Positions 31,557-43,900 of a DNA stretch of 64,000 nt are shown piece by piece. The stretch covers positions 120,469,656 through 120,533,655 of the forward strand of contig NC_089597.1 in NCBI RefSeq assembly GCF_019320115.1, given 5' to 3'. The position numbers were made by a program, and so were the translations under genes. Position 1 is the stretch's first letter. Each line of letters opens with the position of its first letter. The DNA comes from Miscanthus floridulus. Lineage: Eukaryota > Streptophyta > Magnoliopsida > Poales > Poaceae. The notes under the pieces were generated by a model, which saw only the letters and a list, made by a program, of their open reading frames with translations, was not told where the DNA came from and did no database searches.

Positions 31557-33770
31557 TTAGAACTCCTTAGACAAGCTAAGGCAGTCCTTCATTTTATGCT
31601 TGGCGTTCTTGTGGAGGGGGCATGGGCCATCAAGGATCTTCTTGTACTGCTCATCATAGTTGTGCTTGGTGTGAGGTTCATTAATGGTGGCGACGATGTG
31701 GTCTGGCCGGTGATGACAATTTTGACTAGGCTTGGATCCTTCTGGTCGATCACGGCTGCTATCCCTATGGTAACTACGGTCGTCGTAGCGGCGGTCATTG
31801 TGGCGTCGGTCGTCGAGTCGGTCGTCGTAGCGGTGAGTTGGGCGATGAGTGCCCGTATCCTCATTGAAGCGCACCTCAGCTTCCTCAACATCGGCATACT
31901 AGTTGGTGGCCATGATCATCTCACCAATCCTTGTGGGCGGCTTGCGGTTGAACTTGGAGCGAAGCTCGTGGTGATGAAGTCCTCGGATGAAAGTGGTGAG
32001 ACCTCCGCTTCCATGATGTTGGGAATAAAATTCCTCATCTTGAAAAAGCATCTGATGTAGCTACGGAGGAGCTCGGATGGCTTCTGGTTGATGTGGTTGA
32101 GATCATGCTTGGTGCCCAGCCGAGTACACATAGCCATATAATTGTCAGTGAAGACTTTTTCGGCTCTTCCCAGGATCCGATGGACTCTAGGGCAAGGCTT
32201 GTGAACCAGTTCATGGCAGTTGGTGTGAGCATGATAGGAAGATAATTTGCCATGACACTAGTGTCTCCTCTGGCGGTGTGGACAATAGTGGCGTAGGCCT
32301 ATAGCCATTGTGTTGGGTTCATCCTTCCCTCATAGGGCTTGACCCCAGTGATTTTAAAACCATGGGGGCACTAAAGTGTTCGGAGCACCCTCGTGAAAGC
32401 TGGGGGCCCTTTAGGGTTGTCAGCGTCATCGTCTACAGCATTGCCGACATTGAGCAACTTGAGAACTGAGTCCAGATTACCGTATTCTTGCTCATACTCC
32501 TGGCGGTGGCATACTTCTTCTTCATGGTGACCAAAGCGGAGTTTGTTGATACGTTGTCGTGCATCTCAGAGATTGTTGAGGTGCACTAGGACATCCTGGT
32601 CGATCTCCTAGTCATGTTGGCAGTGATGTTCAATGCGGTTGCTCCTAGCTCTGCCCTAGAGGGGTTGCCTGTAGTCGCGGTGCTGATCGGTGAAGTGACT
32701 TGGGCGGCGATCAGATCTTGGAGCGGCTGATCGGCGAATGGAGGTTGTAGAGTGTGAAGGTCTCTGATCCTAGCGGATCTCATTGACCTAGCAGTGCACC
32801 ACTTTAAGCATGGCGGTGACCTTTGTGACCTCTAGTGCCTGTGGGAGTTGGGCGAGCTCATTGGCGGCCACGGCCAGGTTGGCGCTTAGGGTCTTTGTAG
32901 ATGTCGTGGCCGTCAACACAGACAAACTTGTCGTCGAGGTTGTGTTGGAGTGTCCTTCCTTGCGAGTCAAGCTACTGCTCGGCCATCACAAGGGTGACCT
33001 AGTTTGCTCAGCGCTATGCTCGGTTGACGTTCTAGTTCTCACGAGTGGTGCCTTCCTCGGTTTCACCATTCTAAGGGGGCTGTCAATGGTGATGTTGAAG
33101 ATTGCGCACCATGGAAAGGAGGGAGAGGAAGTAGCTCGGTGGTGGTTTTGGTGATGGTCTTAGCAGAGCCCTAGGACTCAGAGTCTGGGTTCTCCTCTAG
33201 GATGGTTTGGAGGGATGCTCCGGGGCATCGGCCGATGTGCAGCATGTTGACGGCTAGCGGTGGTTGGTCGGTGATCTAGTCAGTGAGAGGATAGATATCT
33301 CCAACCTGGTCGACGAATTTGCTCCTTAGGGCATCTTGGTAAGCAGCGACGGCATTAGCGAATCCGAAGGGTAGGGTCGTAACCCCTGGAGTTTCCCAAG
33401 CAGCCTTTGATAGATCTGGATCAGAGGGTGGTCGGCGCTAAACTAGAGTGTCCAAAGCCAATTCGGCGATGGAGAGGCAATTAGCGAGGTTTAGACCAAC
33501 CTGATCGATGGATGTGATCAGATCATCATTGTTGATCTGCCTCCTCTAGTAGCGAGGAAGCGGGTGGTGAGTTGTCGATGAAGGTGACCTTAGAGGTGGT
33601 TCTAAGATTAGATCTACATTCATAGGTGTTGGGGTGATCAAAGCAGAATCGATCTGCACCGGCTCGATGAGCTCTCCGACTCTGTCAGCGTTGATGATCC
33701 TTGAGATCGATCCAACCATGAAGATCTAGCCAGGCCATGGGAGGGACGAAGAGCCTGTGGAATATACCAT
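31557..33770 (-). pseudogene. gag region of the Tat element
   Basis: ATG at 33770 (MVYSTGSSSLPWPG), 30 bp inside the PBS. A long low-complexity N-terminal part with stops is followed by a Retrotrans_gag-type segment (MANYLPIMLTPTAMNWF near 32253, then RLGTKHDLNHINQKPSELLR and SYIRCFFKMRN, 32010-32110). Next comes an Arg/Asp-rich stretch (DDRRHNDRRYDDRSYHRD, 31770-31860). A CPLH..AKHKMKDC segment (31580-31620) stands in for the nucleic-acid-binding tail. Frames shift at several points. Confidence 0.78.
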
Positions 33771-33799
33771 CTTGTTTGATATAGAAACAACACTCACAT

Positions 33800-33816
33800 C
33801 CCTACCTGGCGTGCCA
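33800..33816 (-). other. Primer binding site of the Tat element
   Basis: TGGCACGCCAGGTAGGG on the minus strand begins two bases inside the 5' LTR. TGG start, length and position fit a tRNA 3' end complement. The tRNA type was not determined. Confidence 0.65.
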
Positions 33817-33818
33817 AC

Positions 33819-34290
33819 TATCGATAGAATATCATCGGTAGTTCTCTGAGGGGTATTCCATGAAGGTAGATTGATCGGTAGAGAGGCATGTAATCAAGAA
33901 CAACAAGGCAACAGAGACACACGAGTTAGATAGGTTCTGGCCATTAGTATGATGTAATATCCTACTCCTATGGTCTGTTGGTTTGTATTAGCTATCATAT
34001 GATATTGCGTGGTTTGGAGGGGGTCCCTGCCCACCTTATATAGTCTAGGGGTAGGATTACAAGTCGGTTAGATCTGAGAGATAACTAGAAAGTAATAACA
34101 GATTACAAGAATCATGGGATCATACGTATCCTAACAGATCCCATAGTATCTTCAGGATATCTTCCTGGTGTCTTGCGAGAGGTATCGAGCAGAGTCATGC
34201 CCCGCAAGGCTTCGTCTTGTGGGCTGGACCGCCCCTAGGGGTGCAACCCATGTGGTCTACCGTGGGTATCTAGGGTCGTACCCCCCCACA
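33819..34290 (-). repeat. 5' LTR of the Tat element
   Basis: Pairs with 21439-21911. The outer bases TATCGATAG correspond to TGTCGACAG in the other LTR, showing transition decay at CG sites. It is the more diverged of the two LTRs relative to an expected TG...CA consensus. Confidence 0.86.
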
Positions 34291-34299
34291 CATGGGCTC

Positions 34300-34530
34300 C
34301 ACCTCGACCGACCCATGGGGAGCCTCTAGGGAAGGACTCCACCTCGCTTGACCCCGAGGCCGCGGACTCCGCATCGCCTAACCCTTGGGTTTGCGCTCCA
34401 CCTCGCCTGACCCTTGGGTTTGCGCTCTGCCATGCCTGACCCCAAGGCCACGAGCTCCACCTCGCTCAACCTTTGGGATTGCGCTCTGCCTTGCCCCACC
34501 GCGAGGCTGCGGGCTTCGTCTCACCTGACG
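34300..34530. repeat. Minisatellite within the solo LTR
   Basis: About six imperfect units of 30-36 bp, each with CTCCACCTCGC(C/T)(T/C)GACC followed by a (C/T)TTGGG(T/A)TTGCG or CCGAGGCCGCGG variant. No gene. Confidence 0.75.
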
Positions 34531-34976
34531 GAGACCCATGCTGCCACCAACCACTCCAGGTCCAAGTGTATGGGTCTAGGTCAAAGCTCTGACACCAGGG
34601 AGGACACCAGCATGCCCCGATGTAACCCGCGGCCACAATGGGCCATACCCAAGGATTCACATCAGGAACAGCGTCGGGCGTACATGTGCTGTTCTGCCTA
34701 ACCCTCATATGAACACTGATAGGCACGTCGATTCACCACGATGTCTGTCAGGACAGAGTGGAGCACCATGACCGACAAATGACACCTACGCATGGCGCCA
34801 GTGACGGATAGGGCCTCGACATGGAACCATCTTTGTTGACATCTATAGGGTCACGTGGGACCCGCATGAAGGATAAGAAGGACTTAATGATCCTAAAGGA
34901 CCTAGCGATCCTAAAGGCCTTCAGCTCTCTCTCGTTCTTCTCTTTCCCTCCGCTGTAACCCGTGCTTTCCCTTGGC

Positions 34977-34986
34977 CTATAAAAGG
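34977..34986 (+). promoter_or_regulatory. TATA box of the solo LTR
   Basis: CCTATAAAAGGG in the second LTR segment, about 370 bp before the LTR end, in the usual U3 position for this LTR orientation. The U3 upstream of it has been pushed apart by the 12.85-kb Tat insertion. Confidence 0.65.
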
Positions 34987-35351
34987 GAAAGCAGGGCGCC
35001 CCACGAAGGGGATCGATCGATCGATTAAGGCCAGACCCGATCGAACCATCATGAACCCATCGAACCTCGAACTGACCAGAACACAACACAAGCACATGGC
35101 TGAGCAGCAACAGAGCTCTCGGCACCCATTCACTCTTTCCACCAGAGACTTGGGACCTATCCCTCTCACATGTTTGTAACCCCTACTACAAACTTTTAGT
35201 GCTAGTAACACGAGCAGCGGCAACAAACTAGACATAGGGACATTTTGCCCGAACCAGTATAAACCTCGTGTCCTCTAAGCACACCATCTGAGCCAGACAC
35301 ACAATACTAGAAATTTACTCGTTGGTGGTAACTCAAAGCACCGATAAAATC

Positions 35352-35695
35352 CTTGTACGTTGCTGCGGGATTTTGTGAAATACAATTCGTCGCATGTTGT
35401 TTGTGGGATTTTGAGAAGTATTTATAGTACTATTATTTGTAGCAAATTATAGAAGAATGTAAATTAAGATATAAAAGCCAACAACAAAATAAGAGCTTAT
35501 TGTTCCCAAATGGTTATGCTCAGCAAGTGGACTGGAGACGTGTTCCATATGAATTTTACTGTAGTATCTTATTGCCAATTATGCAGCACTGCTTAGGAAA
35601 TCCTAAGTCATTAGTAAACTAAGATACCAAGGTGCTACATGAACTTCTCCATATGTGACTATGTAAGTGTTATTTCAAGCACTATGATTGTATAA
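35352..35695. other. Intergenic, no gene seen
   Basis: A 344-bp AT-rich strip between the solo LTR and CACTA 2, ending with the TAA target site. No feature recognised. Confidence 0.55.
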
Positions 35696-35905
35696 CACTA
35701 CAACAGAAACCATTTTTAGGGGCGGCTCGTAACCCTTTGTAGGGGTGGTTTGGCCAGCCGCCCCTACCGAACCTTCTCTACAAATCTTGCATTTGTAGGG
35801 GTGGTTCTCAGGCCGCCCCTACAAATCGATTTGTAGGGGCGGCTGTAGTACTAGCCGCCTCTATAATACCTATTTATAGGGATGGTTCAATCTAGAACCA
35901 CTCCT
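35696..35905. repeat. 3' terminus and subterminal repeats of CACTA 2
   Basis: CACTA terminus followed by alternating (T)TTGTAGGGG(C/T)GG and CCGCCCCTACAAA units between about 35716 and 35900. They are more diverged than the units at the 60-kb end. Confidence 0.88.
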
Positions 35906-36180
35906 ACAGTACGTTTTTCTGCAAAAAAATTCAAATTTACAATTCAAATTCGACCAGAACACTGTTTGTTTCCACGTATTACAGCCAAAGCTTTCGCGTT
36001 GCCGAATGCCCCGCGACCAACGTTCCGAACCGCATTCATGTTGCCGAACGCCCCACGACCAGCATTCCGAACCCCTTAGACTACAAGCACAAGAGTATTA
36101 TATAAACTACAATTACAAATCCAATTCACAAGAATATATACAATCCATCATTAAATATACAAATTCCATACACATTGTTA

Positions 36181-39100
36181 TCAACATCCTAGAGCTAGCC
36201 TTTCAGTCTCACGAAGGTGTTGGTACTGAGAATTTCTACCTAAGTCAGACTCTCGGTCATGGTAGATGCCTTTGACGTGTACAATCTGGTCCAATATAAA
36301 ATTGCAAAGGTCGCTGACAAGCTCTAAGACTTGGTCATCCTTGTATGGGTCTCTTTTCATTCCTTTCTCTTCTTTCCACTATAAGAGAACAAGTTTTGGT
36401 TTAGTATTTCATACAATGTACGAAGTTTTTATACTACGGGTGAAGAGTTTCAAACTTACCCTTAAGGGGTGTCTCCTGTAGGCACCGGTGTTACTCATCA
36501 TAGAACATATATAGTATTCACAATGTACACTCCTAGGCTTCTACTTGGGGCACTGTGTGTTTTGCATATGAAAATGTTAAGTAATGCTTTTAATAGTCAT
36601 GTAATGGAGTACTGAAGAAGTAAGTTACACTTACCGCACATAGTGTTTTTATAGCCAACTTTTCCTTCCTTGCTGGATCATGCCTTCCATGATGATTAGT
36701 GACATAGAACCTAAATGCCCTGTTCGAATTATTTTAGCAAATACAACTTGTTAGTATCCAAAAGTGAACGTTACAAGTATGCATACAAACATATAAGCTA
36801 ATGAGGATTGTCGATATGTATACGTCTTGAGAATCGATATGAAGTCTTTGTATGTCACCGGGTCCCTATCTATTGAATCAAAGACCCATGCCATGCTCCT
36901 CCCGACATCAACGGCTATACAAATCCGGTGGTTGTTGCATGGATTTAATCATAGAACTAGATAAGCTCTTTTGCATCGAATAAAATATATCGAACAAAGC
37001 TTTTAGTATAGAGTTAAACTTACTCGAAGTTGTATGGTAGCCATATAGTAGAGTGTTGTTGGAGAGTTTTGAAAGCCAAGGCAATATATGCCGCAACCTT
37101 AAGGGACTCTTCCCTTAGTTTCGTCGTACGGATGTGCTCTTTCCCCCAAAGAGTTTTTGCAGTAGCTAGCTCTTTGGCATCCGGTTTCCACTATTTAGGG
37201 TAATTAAAATTTGTTTGGGCTATAGCTTGAGGTTCTAGATACCCGGCTTTCACACTTGGCATTTGTTTGACAATGTGCACTTACATTCTACAAATCACGA
37301 CGTGGGTCAGTTACAACAAAATTCAAAGATTACATTCATATCATATCAGGAGGACAAGGACTTACAGGCACCATGTGTGAATTAGATTCATCTCCATTTC
37401 TCCTAGGTGAAAGCATGTGTGCATGTCATTGAAGTCAAAGACAATTTTCCCAATTGAGCTTCCAAATGTGCCGGTGGGGAAGCATGCTTGTATGAGGTCT
37501 ATGCTCATTGGGAGAACACGCAAGTACCAATTATGGAACCTTCTCATTCCAAGTGATAGGCGCTGAATGTCCCGGTTTGATAGGAAGGGCTTGCCTCTTT
37601 CATATGTTTTCAGGCAATCCTTTGACCATTTGATGGCATCAACATTTGGATACTGCTTTGCAATTTGGTATAGTTTGCTAGTGACGGCCTCCTTAGAACC
37701 CCGTGATGGGACTTTTTTAACTTGGTTCTCATGCTTAAACTGGTCATGGGAATACCACTTGGACACCGATGAGACGCATTTCATCAGAACATAAACCAGC
37801 CTTATGGTGATTGGATGCTTCTTTCAAAGTTCCCATTTAGGCACGTCCTCATCTTCTTGTGCATCACCTTCTTCAGGAGGCACTCGTTGTTCATGTATCG
37901 GCTGTGCTTGTTGAGAAGACTATGGCATCTCATCATGCACTTGCTCGGTACGAGCTAGAGAAGGTTGTGGCATCTCATCAGGCACATGCTCGCTAGGAGG
38001 CGGGGAAGAATGTGGCATCTCAGGAATGTGGTGGTCACGAGACGGTGAAAATATCTCCCTAACCTCAACAACTTGCTCCAAATTTAGGAGAGGGGGAGGC
38101 GGCGAAGAAGCAGTCAATATAATGTCCCATTTGTGCCAGAGGATGAACTGCCCCATAATGTCTCCAAGTAACACCAGCCCCTTGGGAGTTGCGTAGTCTA
38201 TCCTCCACTGTATGAACTTGGGCTTCACGGTATGCACCTCGATCCTAGTGTAGTCCGATGGTATCTTATTATTGTGGTGTAAGCCACCGAGAGGATGTGC
38301 CACACCCGTTGCCACCTCCATCATAGTGTTCTGCCGGCTGCTAAGAAACACCAAGATGCAACTAGTTGGTTCCTATATGCGATCGATAGGGGTTGTGGCT
38401 GCAGTAGAACCTTGGCTGCTAGGAACTTTCGGAGGGCTGCCAACTAATGCCAGTTCTCCCGGTGGCGTACCTAATATCTGTGGCTCCGTAGACAGTCCTT
38501 GCTCCTCCAGCGCCTTTGCAACTAGAGCCTTCACTTAGAGCTCAAGATTAGTCTCCCGGTCTCTGCCATGTTTCTTGTACATGTGCCTATCCTCTTTGAA
38601 TCCTTGCTTCCAGGTCATCATTTTCCCTAGCCCCCTAGTGCGGCCTGTGTGCTCCTTGTTTCCTAAGCCAAGGCTAAGCTCGTCCCTCTCTCTAGAAGGA
38701 TTGAATGAGCCCTTCTCCTTGTCTTCAGCATATTTTAGTATCCTTAATACTGCCTCTTGGGTCTCTAGCTTATCAAACTTAAGATTACCGCTGGATGATT
38801 CTATACTCCTCGCATATATCCATTTCCTTGAGCGTACCTTCAAATTTATCACATCGATATTCCCAGCAGTTGTGGCCTCTTTGTCCATCTTCCTAAACTC
38901 CTCTTCCTTGGCATAGTAGCCACCGGGGCCTAGATAATGGTGGTGTTTGTTCCTCTTCGCCAGCTCGGTGTTACGAGCACTGGGCTCCAATGCCTCCGGT
39001 GAAGTCTTTTGAGCCATGAGCTCCTCCCATTGACTAGGAGTTATTTTGCCAAACTCATTGAAGGGAGTTAACCCCTTTTGGATATACTTCATGTTGAGCT

Positions 39101-39583
39101 CTGACCTCCAACGTCGGAATGACTCTCCCATCATCCTGAAAGCATTTTTACCAGTTCTTGCTTACCCTCCGAAAATCTAAAATTGAGCTTCAGCTGCCTA
39201 TCCCATAGTTCATTCTTTTTGTTCTCTGGTACCTCTTTCCAGTTAGAGATTGCTGGGTTCAATTTATCTCTTACTAGGGCCCCTATCACATTATGGAATT
39301 GTCCTCTTAATTCTTTCGTCTCAAGGATCTCCCCTGCTGGCCCGACCTCCGTTATCACATAGCATGCCTTATCTGGATATAGATTTCCTTTTCTATCCCC
39401 TCGTTTTCTCTTAGGCTTGGTAGTCGTAGTTGTGTCTTGAGGTTGTGGAGCAGAGGCATCATGATCTATCTCTATGGTTGTTGCCTCTGCTCTCCTTTCC
39501 TCTACTTCGTCTTGTCCAGTGAGATGTCACGGACGTAGATGTCGTCTTTTCTGAGTTTCAGGAGGGACCTGCATATACGCCAT
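36181..39583 (-). pseudogene. CACTA 2 second gene: Ptta/En-Spm protein with C48-like domain
   Basis: ATG at 39583 (MAYMQVPPETQKRR), with the frame open except for a TGA about 20 codons in. A basic KPKRKRGDRKGN stretch precedes the conserved Ptta N-terminal block (DKACYVITEVGP, LVRDKLNPAISNWKEVP; 39131-39430). The Ptta core follows (FRRWRSELNMKYIQKGLTPF, GGYYAKEEEFRKMDKEAT; 38535-39134), then an acidic/proline linker (37920-38354) and a pre-protease block (LGMRRFHNWYLRVLPMSIDL, 37362-37784). The C48-like region is spread over exons: NNHRICIAVDVGRSMAWVFDS near 36840-36940 and PRSVHCEYYIC near 36490-36530, with a TAG where the family's catalytic Gln would sit two residues before PRS. The Cys is kept. 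The frame ends at 36181. Same architecture as 3610-7581. Confidence 0.78.
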
Positions 39584-39721
39584 GACAAAGTATTAGCAGA
39601 GGTAACACAACAAAAGCTTTAGCAAAATTTACAAGCTAAGGCTTTTTCACAAATTCACACATGACTCATAGTTTCATGAACTATACGAGAGACATGTTGA
39701 TTTGTAAAAAATATGTACTAT

Positions 39722-40367
39722 CACTTTGTCAGATGAAGAAATGACCAAAATAAAAGTTGTAGATCTTGATGAGTTATACAACTTTGGTATTCATCACTTT
39801 TTTAGCTGAAATCATTTAATGGTTGAAAATCACGTTCGAACCTGTCATTTTTTTAAATTTGAAAATTTAAAGTGCTCAAACTTTGTCAAATAAAAAGAAT
39901 GACCAAATCAACACACAAACTTGATAGGGCAAGATTTTAGAAAATTTTAGGAAAAAAATCATTACATTTGGAGTTAGTATGAAGAAGAAAGACTAGTTAC
40001 AAATTTTACCCAGAGATTAAAAAGAAAAATCACAACTGTTCATGACGATCAATGATGAACAAGTGTGATTTCTCTTTTTAATCTGTGGCTGAAACTTGTA
40101 ACTAGTTTTTCTTCCTCATACTAACTCCAAATGTGATGGTTTTTTTTCCTAAAATTTTCTAAAATCATGCTCTATCATTTTAGTCTAGTCATCTATCTTT
40201 GTCACTAATTTTGAACAATTCAAATTTTGAATTTCAGAAAATGACAGCTTCAAATTTGATTTTCAAATACTAAATGATTTCAGCTGTAAAGGTGATGAAT
40301 ATAAAAGTTGTATAACTCGTCAAGATCTCCTACTTTTATTTTGGTTATTTCTTCATTTCATAAAGTG
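39722..40367. repeat. Long inverted repeat (hairpin) between the two CACTA 2 genes
   Basis: The left arm (39722-40043) and right arm (40055-40367) are reverse complements over about 315-320 bp, with an 11-nt loop (40044-40054). Matching landmarks: CATTTGGAGTTAGTATGA (left) against its complement near 40114-40131, and TTTTAGAAAATTTTAGGAAA against the complement near 40140-40165. The arms carry scattered mismatches and a few small indels. It is AT-rich and non-coding, in the convergent space between the transposase end (40626) and the Ptta start (39583). It could yield a double-stranded RNA if transcribed. Confidence 0.88.
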
Positions 40368-40625
40368 TTAAGTGATTTCATAAAGTTTTAGTAGTAATAG
40401 AGTGGATATTCAAATAGATTCATCTAGATGTTGCAAAGGGTAGTCTTACACACATGCATAAATGTAGTCTCACACACATACAAAAATATATAGCCTTACA
40501 CACATACATAAATATATAGTCACACACGTATGCATAAATGAAGTCTTACAAACACACACTTACACAAACACTCCACGTTCAACAACTAGCTAGCCCGCTG
40601 TAACGACTTTCCCCTTGACACCTTT

Positions 40626-40905
40626 TCATTCCCATGGCAATATGTCTTTGGGTAGGTTCTTTTCCACAACACTGATCTTCTTAGGAATGTCTATGAATAG
40701 CGGCATCTCATCGTAGTTATTATAAGCTTCAACATCGTCCACGCCATCAACTCCAATAATGTGCTGTTTCCCAGAGGCAACCACGTGCTTTGTCTTCTTC
40801 TTTAGGGGGAGGTTACTTTGTGGGTCAGACATATAGAAAACGTGTGCAACACGTGAAGCAAGCACCCAAGGTTCATCTTGGTAGCCTAGATTCTCGAGGT
40901 CCAGG
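40626..40905 (-). pseudogene. CACTA 2 transposase, C-terminal part (after nested insertion)
   Basis: Continuation of the reading unit at 56180-59370 on the other side of the Tekay element. It encodes the end of the DUF4216-type domain (LENLGYQDEPWVLASRVAHV, then FYMSDPQ) and an acidic tail ending at 40626. The insertion plus target duplication is 15,279 bp, an exact multiple of three, so both parts are in the same numerical frame. Confidence 0.85.
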
Positions 40906-43900
40906 TGAAACAACCCCAATTTCCACGAAGGGAAATCCACAGTGTTAAAGTGTAGTACGATCGTTGTAGATCATATTACCCAAATTCTAGTCGAATATCA
41001 CATCCATACAATGATAATATCAGAGTACAAATAGTGTAGAATTACATAATTTATTACATCGCCGCATTGGCGGGATCAAAAGTAGCATTCATTCAGAACA
41101 GCTTGAAGATAAGATCACCAAACTCGAGCATAGGCACGAACCCCTCATCCGTCAAACCCTCGGAGCTATACTCCTCAGCAGAACCTGTGTGCTAAAATTT
41201 ATCAGTACGATTTGTACTGGCCACTCCCAACCCTATGAGCATTGCTTTGTGGAATTTGGATGCAAGATGGGTATAAGCAAAATGAACCTATAAGGCTGGG
41301 GTTTCTTATGCATTTAGCATATCAGTAAACAATAATATTTTGTCAAGTTTTAACACCATTCCCACACACATTCCACTCCATTCCCTTTTCCAATCCAGGT
41401 TTCGATCCTGGGATCGACATACCACCATCTCCATACCATCACCATACCATCACTTAGTGGACAGGCCAACTCCCTCTCGGCACTATCTCAAGGCCTGTAG
41501 CCCCTGGCTACGACCGACACTCTCTCACGGGGAAGAAGAGAAGGACTCATCTCACTATCTAGTTTAAGCGAATCCTAGGAAAGGTCCATAGCCAACAAGT
41601 CGGCACATGTATCGATCGATCAACCATACACTCTGCAGAGGTTTTACATAACCACAAGATCCGCCTTCCTCGCTGACCATCGTCAACTAGGCTGATTCTG
41701 GCCGCTTGCTAGCCTAGGATAATGCCACTCTACCATTCAGCCCTGGTTCACCCCAAGTTAAGTCTGGGGTGGCTCCATGAAGTCTTGGAAGGGTGTGGGG
41801 GGAATCCTCCGTGCCCCGTACCTCCTTACACTATCCACTATCAACCTAGCAGTAGTGGCAATATCCTACCAAGTAGTCCAGCCGTCCCGCACCATATAAG
41901 GCGAGTGGTATGTAAGGCTTCCTGGTGAATTTGAGTACTAGTAAGTCCTTAGGGATGACCAAGCCAGAATGTCTCCATCGGGGTTTCCATTTACCGTGCC
42001 ACCATAGCACCTCCATCCCAGGCTCCACCCATCACAGGTTCACACCCAGGTCCACCTCATATACCATCTACCCACCACAGGTATCCATTTCTAGGGGTGC
42101 CTAGGTAGCATCCCTTAGCAAGACTTGCCCTAGGCTCGTCATATACTCCAACTTGGTCGACACAACCCTCACCCTCCACACACCCAAGTCACACACGCAG
42201 CACTCTCCCCATAGTCCAGGTAACACCAGTTTCCACCATGCACGTAGTATAAGCGTAGTATAAGTAATGAAATATATAGCAGTATGTGTGTGTCTATCCT
42301 ATTAGTAGGGTATGCAGGGGTACGGTTGCGTCAAGGTAAAGGCTTCCAAGCAAGCATACTACCATACAAGTCCTAGCATAGTATAATTGTAGTAGTAAAG
42401 TAAAGCGATAGCAGTTCTATATTAGCCATGCGTAATAGGTGCTACGAGATTGGGTGGGATGTGGCACCTTCAGTGTAGTCGTCTCCATTCTCCTCACGGT
42501 ACTCACGGTCCTCGTCCGTCAGGTTCTCCTTCGAGTTTGCATCGTTTGCATTATAGTCACGTTAGCGACGTCTATAGAATAGCACAAAGAAGCAATGAAA
42601 ATTCAAAAGAGCCAAATGCACTCAAACATGGGTTCATTGCATAAAGCTTGATTTTAGATGAATTTTGGTCCTAGTTTCGTATTTTTCCGAGGTCGTATGA
42701 GTTAGTTATGAATTTCCGAAGTTTAAATCTATTTTTGAAATTGCAAAAAGGCTGAATTAATCCTGGGCTGACACGTGTCCTGCGGTGGTTGGTCCACGTG
42801 GCTTGCTGTCGTCAGCATGACGTCAGCATGGCGTTGTCATCATGGTTCCTAGCTGACAGGTGGGGCCCAGGGGCTCTTGGGTCGCAGACATGTGGGTCCC
42901 TCGTGACGTCATCATGACATCAGCATCTGACGTGTGGGTCCAGCGTGTCTGTGCTGCTGACATGTGGGGCCAGGTCAACGATCAACGTTGACCAGTCAAC
43001 GCTCAATACGGGCTGGGTCCGAACTAGGCTGGTTGGGCTTTGGGTTGGGCCGGTCTGGGCCGGGCCGGGCCAAACACGTGCCACGCTGTGATGCTGGCAC
43101 GTCACGGCCGTGGGCTCTTATTGGGCTTCGTCCATAGCATGGCTCACACCATGTGGCTCACGGTGGACCAGCGCTCCTGGTCCATGGTCCTAAGGCAGGG
43201 TCCATGGTGGACCGAGCCCATCGTCATTTCTCCTCGACTCGGCTCATGTGCACTGGGTGCAGGGCTACGCTGCTCACCTTGCCCCTTTTCCCCTATTTCT
43301 TCCACAGCGCGCTCCTACCGGTGACATGCTCACCGGTGAGCTCCCGCAACGGCTTAGACCTCCAATTGAGGTGGGGAAAAGCCTCCCTGTGCCATGGCAA
43401 CTGCAATGGTGGAGTCTGGGCGATGGATGGTGCATCCTAAGTCACTGGTCACGGCGAACGGCGGCTCGAGCACAACCTGTGTGCGGGAGTGGCGTGGGTG
43501 CAGTGGCATTGGCCAGCTCTATGGTGCGCATGGGCATCACAATGCTCTAGCAGGCATGTTGGGTAGGTCGAGGGATCCTCTAGGGCCTCTGGTGGCTTTG
43601 GCCACGGCGGACGGCCTTTCGATCATGTCGGCGGCATTGGTGTGGTGGCTATGGCCTCGGAGGGCGTCACAGTGGGGCGTGTAGGCTCCTACAGATCTGT
43701 GTGGACGTGGCGAGGGCGTCCAGAGCTCAGGGCAGGACTTCCGGTTTCTAGGTGGCCGGTGGGGTCTTCTCGGCGGCCACGGCGACATGGTGTCGATGGC
43801 GAGGCGTGCAGGTCACTATGGGCTCCTACAGGGTGGTCACGGTGTGCGCGTGATTTACCCGTGGCTTCAGCGAACGGAACGGGCGGATCAAGGAGGCGCC

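Larger units (their letters stand above)
21439..34290 (-). mobile_element. Tat-lineage Ty3/gypsy retrotransposon, decayed
   Basis: Two LTRs of about 472 bp (21439-21911, 33819-34290) bound a 12.85-kb element transcribed on the minus strand. Order: PBS, gag, protease, reverse transcriptase, RNase H, integrase, then a long 3' region with an antisense ORF. Lineage evidence is the D-G-G-S protease site, YIDDVV in the reverse transcriptase, gypsy domain order with integrase last, and the antisense PF04195-like ORF found in Tat/Ogre-type elements. The flanks CGCGG (21434-21438) and CATGG (34291-34295) match at 3 of 5 positions. Both differences are transitions, so they may be an eroded target duplication. 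Confidence 0.87.
21336..35346 (+). mobile_element. Solo gypsy-type LTR split by a nested element
   Basis: The LTR starts TGTCGGGGACC at 21336, is interrupted at 21438, resumes at 34291 and ends CACCGATA at 35346. A perfect 5-bp duplication AAATC flanks the whole (21331-21335 and 35347-35351). The parts sum to 1,159 bp. The second part holds a TATA box and the downstream GTAACCCCTACTACAAAC and AGTGCTAGTAACACGAGCAG stretches typical of a known grass gypsy LTR family. No internal region of its own remains, so it is a solo LTR left by unequal recombination. The final CA has become TA. Confidence 0.85.

Noticed and set aside
31179..32060. Plus-strand frames of 120-154 codons opposite Tat gag and protease
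   Set aside because: Shadows of the minus-strand gag-pol, which has clear family motifs.
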